Source: Bdellovibrionales bacterium
GTDB taxonomy: Bacteria > Bdellovibrionota > Bdellovibrionia > Bdellovibrionales > Bdellovibrionaceae
Direction: 5' to 3'
Length of the DNA: 64,000 nucleotides
Assembly (NCBI GenBank): GCA_016713585.1
Contig: JADJOV010000027.1
Location: 372,001 to 436,000 of the forward strand
The translations under genes were made by a program, and so were the position numbers. The notes beneath the pieces are model-generated. The model worked only from the letters and a program-made list of their open reading frames with translations, did no database searches and was not told the DNA's origin. Below, piece after piece: positions 56,966-64,000 of this stretch. Within the stretch, counting starts at the first letter, position 1; each line of letters begins with the position of its first letter.

Positions 56966-59220
56966 TCAATGAAATCGGCAGTTTCATTTTTACCCAAAAT
57001 CCTTGCGTGGTCGACATCTGTAAGCCCTAGATCATCTTTATAGTTTAGATCAAGTTTAGGGTTTGCTACCAGCCATTCAACAACAGCATTTTGGTCCATG
57101 TGGATAGCTCTATGAAGGGTGGAAAACCCACCTTCGTCTCGTGTGTTAATATCAAACAGCTTAAGCGCCACGAAAGCTTCAAGAGTTTTGATGTCACTTT
57201 TAGCCACAGCATCAGACCACTTATCTGTTAAGCTATCAGCAAATTTCTTTCTGCGTTTATCCGAAGATTTTGACCATTGTCTGATTTCAGATGAAACTTG
57301 AGTTCTTTCAGTTTCATCAAAGTTTTTAAAATCAAGGCTTAGCTCGTTTTGATTTTGCTCGCTCTTCAATAGAAGAGCTTCGAATGCCGCTTGTTTGCGA
57401 ATATTAAATGGGAGATCTTGTCTTTCAAGAATTTTCCCTAAATCTTTTTCGAATTCTTTCACCGAAAAAAGACCCAGTTTTTCTAGCTGCGATACAACTT
57501 GACCACTGGTCACATATTTCAAAACATCACTTGGGTCTTGAGAATTTTTTAGATTTAATAAATCTTGAATAAGTTTATTTTTATCTAGATCCTTATTTGC
57601 AACGAAGTTCTTATATTCACGCCCTGGTCTAATTTCAGTATCCGCATCGATCGCTGTTGGTTCGTAAATCTTCACAGCCAATTTATTATAAGCTCTCGAA
57701 TAGGTGTTTTTAAAATCATACTGATTTGGATGTGGAACAAATGTTGTGAGCTTTTGAGAAAGCTTCGGCACGATCTCATTTGCAACGAAATGCCTTGTTG
57801 TGTCCATATTCGACATGCCGTTGTTGTCGCCGACATCTTCAGGGACACCAAGCTTATAGCCTCTGTCAGCAAGGCTCATGGATACTGCTTGAAGAAAGCT
57901 TGGGATTTGTTGATTTGGTACATTCTGAAGCTTGTCAATAAAGGCAACTTTTTCCATTTGTCCTGTTGCTGGATTCTTAGCCTCTCCTAAAACCACAGTA
58001 ACGTGACCACTTGAATTGAAGTTGCTGTCAGTCATCGTAAAATAGTTATAATTTGGATCAAGGGCTTTACTGAAATAAGTTCTTGTTGAACAGTCAGATC
58101 CACCTAGGCACGAACGAAATGGTGACTCTTGAATTGAAAGGCTTCTTACACGAACTGTTTCTGTAGGTTTCGTTGTAAATCGTCCCGCCAAAACCTCTTG
58201 CTCAATTCGCTGAATACTTTGGTTCGGATTTTCATTCTTTGACAGACCTGTTGGAAACTCAATTTTCAAACTCGCCTGAAGCTCTGGAAAATGCCACTGC
58301 TTTTCGCCAGTCAGTTCCATCGCCATTGCATCTCGTTCATCCAAAATTTTTTTAAGGCCTTCGATTCGATCCAAAGCATTTTTACTTTTCAATAATACTT
58401 GCGTCGCTTGATTGCCAAAGCCAACAGTGTGGACGAGGTCTACCATCGCTTGACGAATCGCTTGAGTATTGCGGCCCTTTTTATCCATCCATTCTTGAAT
58501 ATATTTTAAAGTTGTAAAGAGGGCCTTGGCTTTCTTTTGATAATCTTCTTTATCGTTTTTAAGATCCGCGAGCAGTTCGCGGTTGGCTTTTGAGATCATG
58601 CGGTTTAGATATGTTTCAAATCTTTTTTTAACTGTAGATTCAAATGTGGACTTTGCAGTCCTGTAAGCTTCTTTATCTGATGCTAGCGAATCTTTACCTA
58701 ACTTGCTTTGCATTTGCTTTATTGCATCTGGCATCTCTGCATCTTGATAATCTAAAATTTTCTTCCAAAATCCAAGATTGGCTTCAATTTGCAATAAATT
58801 ATTACGCACTTCGCCCGCTGTTTGAATTTGCGATTTTAAGTGTTTAGCCAAAGACTCAGGCGTTTCGTAGACTTTTTCGACCGTTGAAATTTCAAACTCA
58901 CGAAAGTTGGGCTTTTGAAGCTCTGGGTGTTTCTTTTGAATGTCTGTAACAGATTTCAAAGTCTCATTATTAACGGAAGTATTCGGATCACCAAAATAGA
59001 TTTTTCGATAAACATCAAATAAGTCGGCTTGACCTGGTTGGAGCAACATACCTTCAGTCATCGCCTGACCAAAGGTCTTAAGATCTCGAACTTCAACTTG
59101 CTTAGGAGCTTCGCTAAAAATCTGCGCGCAAGTAAGAGCTGCATTGGCCGCTCCCGCATGGAAAATAATTTGAAAAAATAAAAGAAGAACTAAGGTAGAA
59201 AGTTTCAATGATGTTTTCAT
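56884..59220 (-). CDS. Exported ankyrin-repeat protein, fused to VR domain (frameshift)
   Basis: 778 residues in one frame, then probably continuing into the FGE-like VR domain after a one-base shift near 56950-56966. Signal peptide: KLSTLVLLLFFQIIFHAGAANA, cleaved near residue 27. Residues 100-300 are helical and charged. Around 366-430 lies SPFRSCLGGSDCSTRTYF then GHVTVVLGEAKNPATG and VAFIDKLQ; the Cys/His/Asp pattern could belong to a cysteine-protease or transglutaminase-like fold, but this is a guess. Residues about 690-765 hold ankyrin repeats (EGGFSTLHRAIHMDQNAVVE, VANPKLDLNYKDDLGLTDVD). It begins 3 bases after the AAA+ gene ends. Confidence 0.75.
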   Translation of the reverse strand: MKTSLKLSTLVLLLFFQIIFHAGAANAALTCAQIFSEAPKQVEVRDLKTFGQAMTEGMLLQPGQADLFDVYRKIYFGDPNTSVNNETLKSVTDIQKKHPELQKPNFREFEISTVEKVYETPESLAKHLKSQIQTAGEVRNNLLQIEANLGFWKKILDYQDAEMPDAIKQMQSKLGKDSLASDKEAYRTAKSTFESTVKKRFETYLNRMISKANRELLADLKNDKEDYQKKAKALFTTLKYIQEWMDKKGRNTQAIRQAMVDLVHTVGFGNQATQVLLKSKNALDRIEGLKKILDERDAMAMELTGEKQWHFPELQASLKIEFPTGLSKNENPNQSIQRIEQEVLAGRFTTKPTETVRVRSLSIQESPFRSCLGGSDCSTRTYFSKALDPNYNYFTMTDSNFNSSGHVTVVLGEAKNPATGQMEKVAFIDKLQNVPNQQIPSFLQAVSMSLADRGYKLGVPEDVGDNNGMSNMDTTRHFVANEIVPKLSQKLTTFVPHPNQYDFKNTYSRAYNKLAVKIYEPTAIDADTEIRPGREYKNFVANKDLDKNKLIQDLLNLKNSQDPSDVLKYVTSGQVVSQLEKLGLFSVKEFEKDLGKILERQDLPFNIRKQAAFEALLLKSEQNQNELSLDFKNFDETERTQVSSEIRQWSKSSDKRRKKFADSLTDKWSDAVAKSDIKTLEAFVALKLFDINTRDEGGFSTLHRAIHMDQNAVVEWLVANPKLDLNYKDDLGLTDVDHARILGKNETADFIEKEDLNQNRESLMLKNGMPTAVQLLIL

Positions 59221-59223
59221 CGG

Positions 59224-62200
59224 TTAGTTCCCTCCACCAAATATTTCTGAACATCGAAGTGCCCCACCAGTTCGCATTTTGATCTGGCGGTCTCGGATGT
59301 CGTGATTACTTCGAACTTTTGATGACATCTCGGCTTCTTTTTTAAAGCGGGTTTTCATAACTTCCGCCTCGATAGCCGATAGCTTCTGGCCTTTGTAGTA
59401 TTTCGCAAGCACGTCAAACTCTTCGCCCGTAAGACTTTGCTTTTTTACAAGCTGTGCCGTTAGGAAACGAACAAGTCCTTGGTTATCATTCAAAAAGGTC
59501 TTGGCCTTTTCTTGAGCTTCAGTAATTTCTTGCATGACGATTTGTTCAAAAAGCTCTTTCTTTTTCTCGCTGCCGACAAGATTACCGTCTTTATCAAGAT
59601 TTGTTCCCCAGAGTTCAGATTTCAAACCAGCTTCGACGTAATATTTGCCGATCAACTTCTTCATTTTTTCAAAATCAGAACCCCATCCTGTATCAGATGT
59701 AAAGCCTGCGACTTCTTGAGAAACCCGACCAGCAACAATCCGAACAAGAGACTCTTTTAATTCAGCAACACCTGAGCTTTGCTTATTAACTGAGTCATAT
59801 GCGGCATAGCCTAAATATTTTTGACCATCGCCCGCAGATCCTGACTTGATTGTCACAAATCGAAGCTTTTGGCCGGAAACTTCAGGCCTGTTCAAAATCG
59901 CATGACCGATTTCATGAAATGATACTTTAATAAGCTCTTTAGGATTCGGTCTGGTTACATCTTCTTGTTTTTCAAGCAGATCATTCGTGAGCCGTGCTAG
60001 AACTGCCCCTGCATTGGCCTTGTCGTGAACGAGAACCTCGACATAAAATTCTTCTTTCAAATTTTTAATGGCATAGTGTTTTTTAGCTCTTAAATCTGTC
60101 AGTTTAATTTCAACAGATCTTGTAGAGGCATTGTCTTCAGTCGTTCCGCTTTCTAAAATAGCAGAAGTAATCAGCCCTTGAATTTCACTCTCGAACTTAT
60201 TTCTTAAAGACCGTCCGCCTTGGTCGTGATTAAAGAAGACTTCAGTTGTCGTTTTCAGAACCTGATCTGGAAGTGAAACTTCAAGGCCTGGGAATTGTTT
60301 TTTTAAATTCTTAAATCCGCCTTCTAGCGTTTTTCTGGCGATTTGTGTCTTTGATTTATCTAAAAGTGGCTTTGTGTGAACAACGAGTTGAGCGCGACCC
60401 AAGATAGCCTCTGGAAATCCACGACGGCGAAGTTCACTTCTTACATTGGCTTCAGATTTGATTTTGTTATAAATCGCTTCACGCATATCATCACCTGATA
60501 TACCAAAATAAAGGTCCTGAAGATCATTTCCTGTCATCCAGATAACGATTTTATCTAAATTATATTTGCGCCCTGTATTCGGTGAAACCCAAAATCCCTC
60601 TTCCATAATGTTATAAAATTTGTAAAGGATCTGCTCTCGCTCCTGTGGGTTTTTACCACCAGCATTTGAGATTTCATCTAAAATAAGAATCCCGCCATCC
60701 TTGATTTGCAGAAGTGCTTTTTCAAAAAGTCCCATCTGATCAGACTTTACATACTGAGGATTGGCTCCGAAAATCTTTGTCAGATCTTCCTGACGTGAAA
60801 TATCACCCATTGCGATGATTTGTGCCTTTGAGCTTGAACCATAAAGCTCTTTTGCTAAAACTTTGGGAGTCTCTGTTTTCCCTGTCCCTGTGGAGCCAAC
60901 TGCCACAACAGTCATTGGCTTTCCGGTTGGAATGACTTTCCAATTTCTGATAGCATTGATGGATTTCGTCACAAGCTCTTCTTGTCCGAAAATTTCTTGA
61001 TTCACTCTTGATTCGAGAGTTTTTAAGTCCTTCATATCTTCAGCGGAAAGGCTCTGACCATTGCCCTTAAAACTATGATTTTGAAGCTCAATAGTCTTGG
61101 TAGGAGTTTGAACTAAAAATCCCCAGTTTCTTTTAGCTCCGTTTTTAACAAGACCTACTTTGATTTCCTTTTCGGACGCAACTTGAGTGATTTCTCCAAA
61201 AAAACGCTCTACCGCGCGAGAAAGATCCCTGACTCCGTCTTCTTTATTGTAGGTTTGCTCAGTAATATATTTAATGGCTTCATCAGATATCGAAATGCCG
61301 ATTCCATTTCGCTCTTTAAAAGTTTTCTGACGCTTTGATATTTCAAGTTTTGCAACTTTTATTGCCGTATCTAAACTCAACGGATTCGCGACAAGGTATG
61401 TCCCGATCCGATTAACGATTTCACGCGGAAGTTTGTAGTTGCTGTCGGCTTCAGTGGGTTGAGTAAATAAATCTTTCAAATCTTTTTGAGAAAACGAGTC
61501 TACTCGTCTTTTGACTTCTTCATCGGACCAATTAGCGTAACCCTCTGGGAAAATTTGATTCACGCCATGATTGGTTGTAGCCACAATCAAAAGGTTCGGC
61601 ACTTTAACTCTTTTACCGTTTCCTTGCGTGACCTCACCGTTATCAAAAAGATTCATTGCAAGTTCTTTAAGAGTTTCAGGATGCATTTTCTCGATTTCAT
61701 CAATCAATAAAACGCCGCCGTAGCGACCTTTGCCTGGATTTTTCATAAATTCAATAAGGCTTCCAACAGTATCTTTGTAGCCAATAGTTCCTGGTCTTGG
61801 TCCTAAAAGGCCAGACAGCGAAGTGCTTCGATCAGAAAATGCTGCACCATCAATTTTGAAAAATCTGTGCTTTCCACCAAATAAAACTTCGGCCATACTT
61901 TCGGCTAAATAGGTTTTTCCAACGCCCGTTGGACCCATGAGAGCCACACCTTGCGGTTTATCTCCAGATGACAGCAAAAGATTTCGGTACAAGGATAATG
62001 TTGTATCAACCATTTTATCTTGTCCGAGGATCGAAGATTTCAATTCATCTTTCCGGGCCTTTACGAATCGATTGATCTCACTCAAATTCTGAGGGTCAGC
62101 TGGAATTTTAGTTCTGCGTTTTACAAAGGAGAAGAAATCTGTTGCTGAAACACTTTTTTGATTTCTTTCATGGGCTTCGATAGCCAAATCAACCATCACC

Positions 62201-63048
62201 TTGATCGGGCCATCGGGGCGAGCGACATCAGGTAAAACTTTTTTGTAGTGCTTTACGATTTTTTCTACAATTTCGTCATCAAGCTTTACGTCATATCTTT
62301 TTTCAACAACTTCACGCCAAGAAAGCTTGATGATTTCAATTGTTCGGCTTTCCGTGAATTCAGCAACGCCGATGGGAGCAAAGCGTCTCATCATCGCTTC
62401 ATCAGATCCAAAGGCAAGTTGAAATTCTCTTTCCGTTGTTGCGCCAATCAAGCGAATTCCGTTTTCATTAGCTGCATCCATCGAAGTCTTAAGGACATTC
62501 CACATATCACTATCGACACTATGGATTTCATCAATAAATAAAATCACAGGCTTTCTTAGCTGAGCTTCAAGTTGTTTGACCGTTTCAACCAAAACTAAAG
62601 CCGCATCTTCGGGCTTCTTCCCAAGTCCTTTAATGCTGGCGGCCTCAAGCTGTATGATTTCGGCAGTTGCGATTTCTTGACTAAATACTTTTCCAGTCGG
62701 AATTTGACCTTGAGCAATCATCTGGGCGATTTTTTCAACGACCGCTGTTTTTCCAACTCCAGCCTCACCCAGAAGAACTGGGTTTTTACCTTTAATTCGA
62801 ATCAGAGTATTGATGGCTTGCTGCGCTTCTTCGGTTCGATCTGCAATGGGTTGAAATTGGCCAGCGGCTAATTTTTTTCGAACATCATCAGTAAGTAGGC
62901 GTGGATTCAGTGAAAGAATCAACTGCCCAGGCTTAGATTGGGTAAGGGCCTCTCGCAGTTGAGCCTGAACCGTTAAAGAACTAAACAACGTGGCCATCAT
63001 GGTGACGATTACAGCGAGCATGTGTCTAGTTTTTTGACATATAAACAT
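59224..63048 (-). CDS. Exported triple-AAA+ protein with M41-like peptidase domain
   Basis: About 1,270 residues from the ATG near 63048 (MFICQKTRH, after GGGAGAAT); a GTG at 63105 is the longer alternative. A hydrophobic signal peptide ends VQA|QLREAL. Three AAA+ modules (numbers from the GTG): D1 ClpB/ClpA-like, Walker A LLGEAGVGKTAVV (112) and Walker B VILFIDEIHSVD; D2, MGPTGVGKTYLAES (390) and VLLIDEIEKMHPE; D3, VGSTGTGKTETPKV (736) and ILILDEISNAGG. The last 230 residues resemble the FtsH M41 zinc protease: VSFHEIGHAIL (HExxH, 1064) and a downstream GWGSDFEKMKKLI Asp. First gene of the DGR-target operon. Fusion of three Clp-type modules with M41 plus an export signal is unusual. Confidence 0.8.
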   Translation of the reverse strand: MFICQKTRHMLAVIVTMMATLFSSLTVQAQLREALTQSKPGQLILSLNPRLLTDDVRKKLAAGQFQPIADRTEEAQQAINTLIRIKGKNPVLLGEAGVGKTAVVEKIAQMIAQGQIPTGKVFSQEIATAEIIQLEAASIKGLGKKPEDAALVLVETVKQLEAQLRKPVILFIDEIHSVDSDMWNVLKTSMDAANENGIRLIGATTEREFQLAFGSDEAMMRRFAPIGVAEFTESRTIEIIKLSWREVVEKRYDVKLDDEIVEKIVKHYKKVLPDVARPDGPIKVMVDLAIEAHERNQKSVSATDFFSFVKRRTKIPADPQNLSEINRFVKARKDELKSSILGQDKMVDTTLSLYRNLLLSSGDKPQGVALMGPTGVGKTYLAESMAEVLFGGKHRFFKIDGAAFSDRSTSLSGLLGPRPGTIGYKDTVGSLIEFMKNPGKGRYGGVLLIDEIEKMHPETLKELAMNLFDNGEVTQGNGKRVKVPNLLIVATTNHGVNQIFPEGYANWSDEEVKRRVDSFSQKDLKDLFTQPTEADSNYKLPREIVNRIGTYLVANPLSLDTAIKVAKLEISKRQKTFKERNGIGISISDEAIKYITEQTYNKEDGVRDLSRAVERFFGEITQVASEKEIKVGLVKNGAKRNWGFLVQTPTKTIELQNHSFKGNGQSLSAEDMKDLKTLESRVNQEIFGQEELVTKSINAIRNWKVIPTGKPMTVVAVGSTGTGKTETPKVLAKELYGSSSKAQIIAMGDISRQEDLTKIFGANPQYVKSDQMGLFEKALLQIKDGGILILDEISNAGGKNPQEREQILYKFYNIMEEGFWVSPNTGRKYNLDKIVIWMTGNDLQDLYFGISGDDMREAIYNKIKSEANVRSELRRRGFPEAILGRAQLVVHTKPLLDKSKTQIARKTLEGGFKNLKKQFPGLEVSLPDQVLKTTTEVFFNHDQGGRSLRNKFESEIQGLITSAILESGTTEDNASTRSVEIKLTDLRAKKHYAIKNLKEEFYVEVLVHDKANAGAVLARLTNDLLEKQEDVTRPNPKELIKVSFHEIGHAILNRPEVSGQKLRFVTIKSGSAGDGQKYLGYAAYDSVNKQSSGVAELKESLVRIVAGRVSQEVAGFTSDTGWGSDFEKMKKLIGKYYVEAGLKSELWGTNLDKDGNLVGSEKKKELFEQIVMQEITEAQEKAKTFLNDNQGLVRFLTAQLVKKQSLTGEEFDVLAKYYKGQKLSAIEAEVMKTRFKKEAEMSSKVRSNHDIRDRQIKMRTGGALRCSEIFGGGN

Positions 63049-63366
63049 TATATTCTCCCGTTTCTCTACGAAATAAGACGAAGGCAGCCTATTCCCATAA
63101 CTCACTTAGAAGTATTACAACAACGGTGCCATGATAGATTGTCGATTTTCGAAGTATTTCTGAATAGATACGGAAGACGTGTCAAAATGAGATCGATTCT
63201 TTCGTTTTTTTGAAAAACTCAGCAGGCGTAGCCTCTAATATAAGTCCTGCCACTGTTCGGTTTTGACCCGGCCACAACTGTCCGCTTTTTTAACCAGGCC
63301 GCCGGAGCTTTGGCGGCAAAGACAACCCTACGCCTCCAAAAATTGTGTATAACCCAATGCCATAAA
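63049..63366. other. Intergenic region upstream of AAA+ gene
   Basis: About 318 bases. It must hold the promoter of the leftward DGR-target operon; no clear promoter or repeat is seen. A short minus-strand frame at 63219-63410 looks non-coding. Confidence 0.4.
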
Positions 63367-64000
63367 CTACATTTTAAATGTCTGATCGCGAATGGACACA
63401 GCACCGTCACGAATAAATGCTTCTTCGGATAATCTTAAACGGTGTTGGACACCGAAGTGTTTGATCAGAAATAGTAATCCAACGACTAGATTGTTTACAG
63501 TGGCGCGAGTGCTACAAAATTCGGATCTGGAATAGTGTGCATGTCTGTCAACATCTCTCTGAAAAATGCCAACTGAGTCTTCAGTTTGGACAACTTCTTT
63601 TTCCTTCAGCCAATACAATTTTTTATTTGCCGCAAATTTGAAGTAAAAAGGGACATCGCCACGTTTCATTTGTTCGACTTCGGATAACAAAATATTATCA
63701 GGAGGGCTCTCTAATAAATTTCTATATTCGGACGTATTGCGAATAATCACCCGCATTGGCATGTTTAAAAAATCCAAAGCGGCAAGAGCCCCATCAATTT
63801 CAACTTTTCTCTTGGAAACCAAACTAAATAAGTCCCAATAGCCAAGAAGGATTTGTTGAACTTGAACTTGTGTCAGCTCTTCTTTTGAATTGACCAAAGC
63901 TCCGATGCCCGCAAACTCGTATCCGACGTTTTTAAACGGCAGCAATAAAGTTTCGTGCGGCAACGTCAAGGCAGTGAAAACCACTTCGGCGTCCACCGCC
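63367..64000 (-). CDS. Unidentified protein, cut by window end
   Basis: C-terminal part of a minus-strand gene that continues beyond 64000; the GTG at 63996 is probably an internal Val. About 209 residues visible: LTLPHETLLLPFKNVGYEFA, VQQILLGYWDLFSLVSKRKV, MKRGDVPFYFKFAANKKLYW and VVGLLFLIKHFGVQHRLRLS. No family recognised. It lies upstream of the AAA+ gene on the same strand with a 320-base gap, so it is probably a separate transcript. Confidence 0.55.
   Translation of the reverse strand, partial: AVDAEVVFTALTLPHETLLLPFKNVGYEFAGIGALVNSKEELTQVQVQQILLGYWDLFSLVSKRKVEIDGALAALDFLNMPMRVIIRNTSEYRNLLESPPDNILLSEVEQMKRGDVPFYFKFAANKKLYWLKEKEVVQTEDSVGIFQRDVDRHAHYSRSEFCSTRATVNNLVVGLLFLIKHFGVQHRLRLSEEAFIRDGAVSIRDQTFKM

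Noticed and set aside
1..64000. CRISPR arrays, tRNA and rRNA genes
   Set aside because: No regularly spaced repeats and no tRNA-like T-loop/anticodon pattern or rRNA sequence were recognised on reading.

Overview
The window looks like chromosome from a Bdellovibrio-like bacterium (Bdellovibrionota/Oligoflexia). This is inferred from gene content, not from a search: a long type II secretion (T2SS) cluster with GspN, a TIGR04552-type protein next to a PlsC acyltransferase, an IcmF plus crotonase plus hydroxyacyl-CoA dehydrogenase group, many small lipoproteins, and the housekeeping block yicC-gmk-rpoZ-rel. No rRNA, tRNA or CRISPR array was seen.

Layout. 0-5 kb: hypothetical genes, a lipoprotein, an intergenic region with three tandem duplications, and an HNH-nuclease gene. 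5-11 kb, minus strand: cytochrome b561, then an acyl-CoA operon (hydroxybutyryl-CoA dehydrogenase, enoyl-CoA hydratase, isobutyryl-CoA mutase IcmF). 11-17 kb: an SH3-like protein, a response regulator, PlsC/TIGR04552, two lipoproteins and pyroglutamyl peptidase. 17.4-32.4 kb, plus strand: T2SS genes gspC-D-E-F-G-H-I-J-K, then a HEPN/MNT toxin-antitoxin module between short inverted repeats, then gspL-M-N. 32-45 kb: ssb, an outer-membrane-like protein, the rel-rpoZ-gmk-yicC block, transporters and a Nudix hydrolase. 45.4-52.5 kb: two direct copies (about 1.02 kb) of a decayed IS91-like element flank a MarR / hybrid histidine kinase / ClC channel group and fragments of AbiEii and GH15 genes. 53-63 kb, minus strand: a diversity-generating retroelement (DGR) with its target operon.

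The most notable system is the DGR. It has a DGR-type reverse transcriptase, an Avd-like four-helix protein, an HRDC-domain protein, a 122-bp template repeat (TR, 53777-53898) and a 122-bp variable repeat (VR, 56163-56284) at the 3' end of a formylglycine-generating-enzyme-like (C-type lectin fold) coding region. TR and VR differ at 18 positions; 17 of them are adenines of the TR coding strand. The VR domain appears to be the C-terminus of an ankyrin-repeat protein (one apparent frameshift separates them). Immediately upstream is a roughly 1270-residue protein with a signal peptide, three AAA+ modules and an M41-like HExxH peptidase domain. An exported AAA+/protease paired with an exported, hypervariable ankyrin protein is an arrangement I do not recognise as described.

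Caution: at least 20 conserved genes, including normally essential ssb and gmk, carry single-base frameshifts, often in homopolymers. The simplest reading is assembly or sequencing indels rather than gene decay, so such genes are annotated as one locus with the shift noted.
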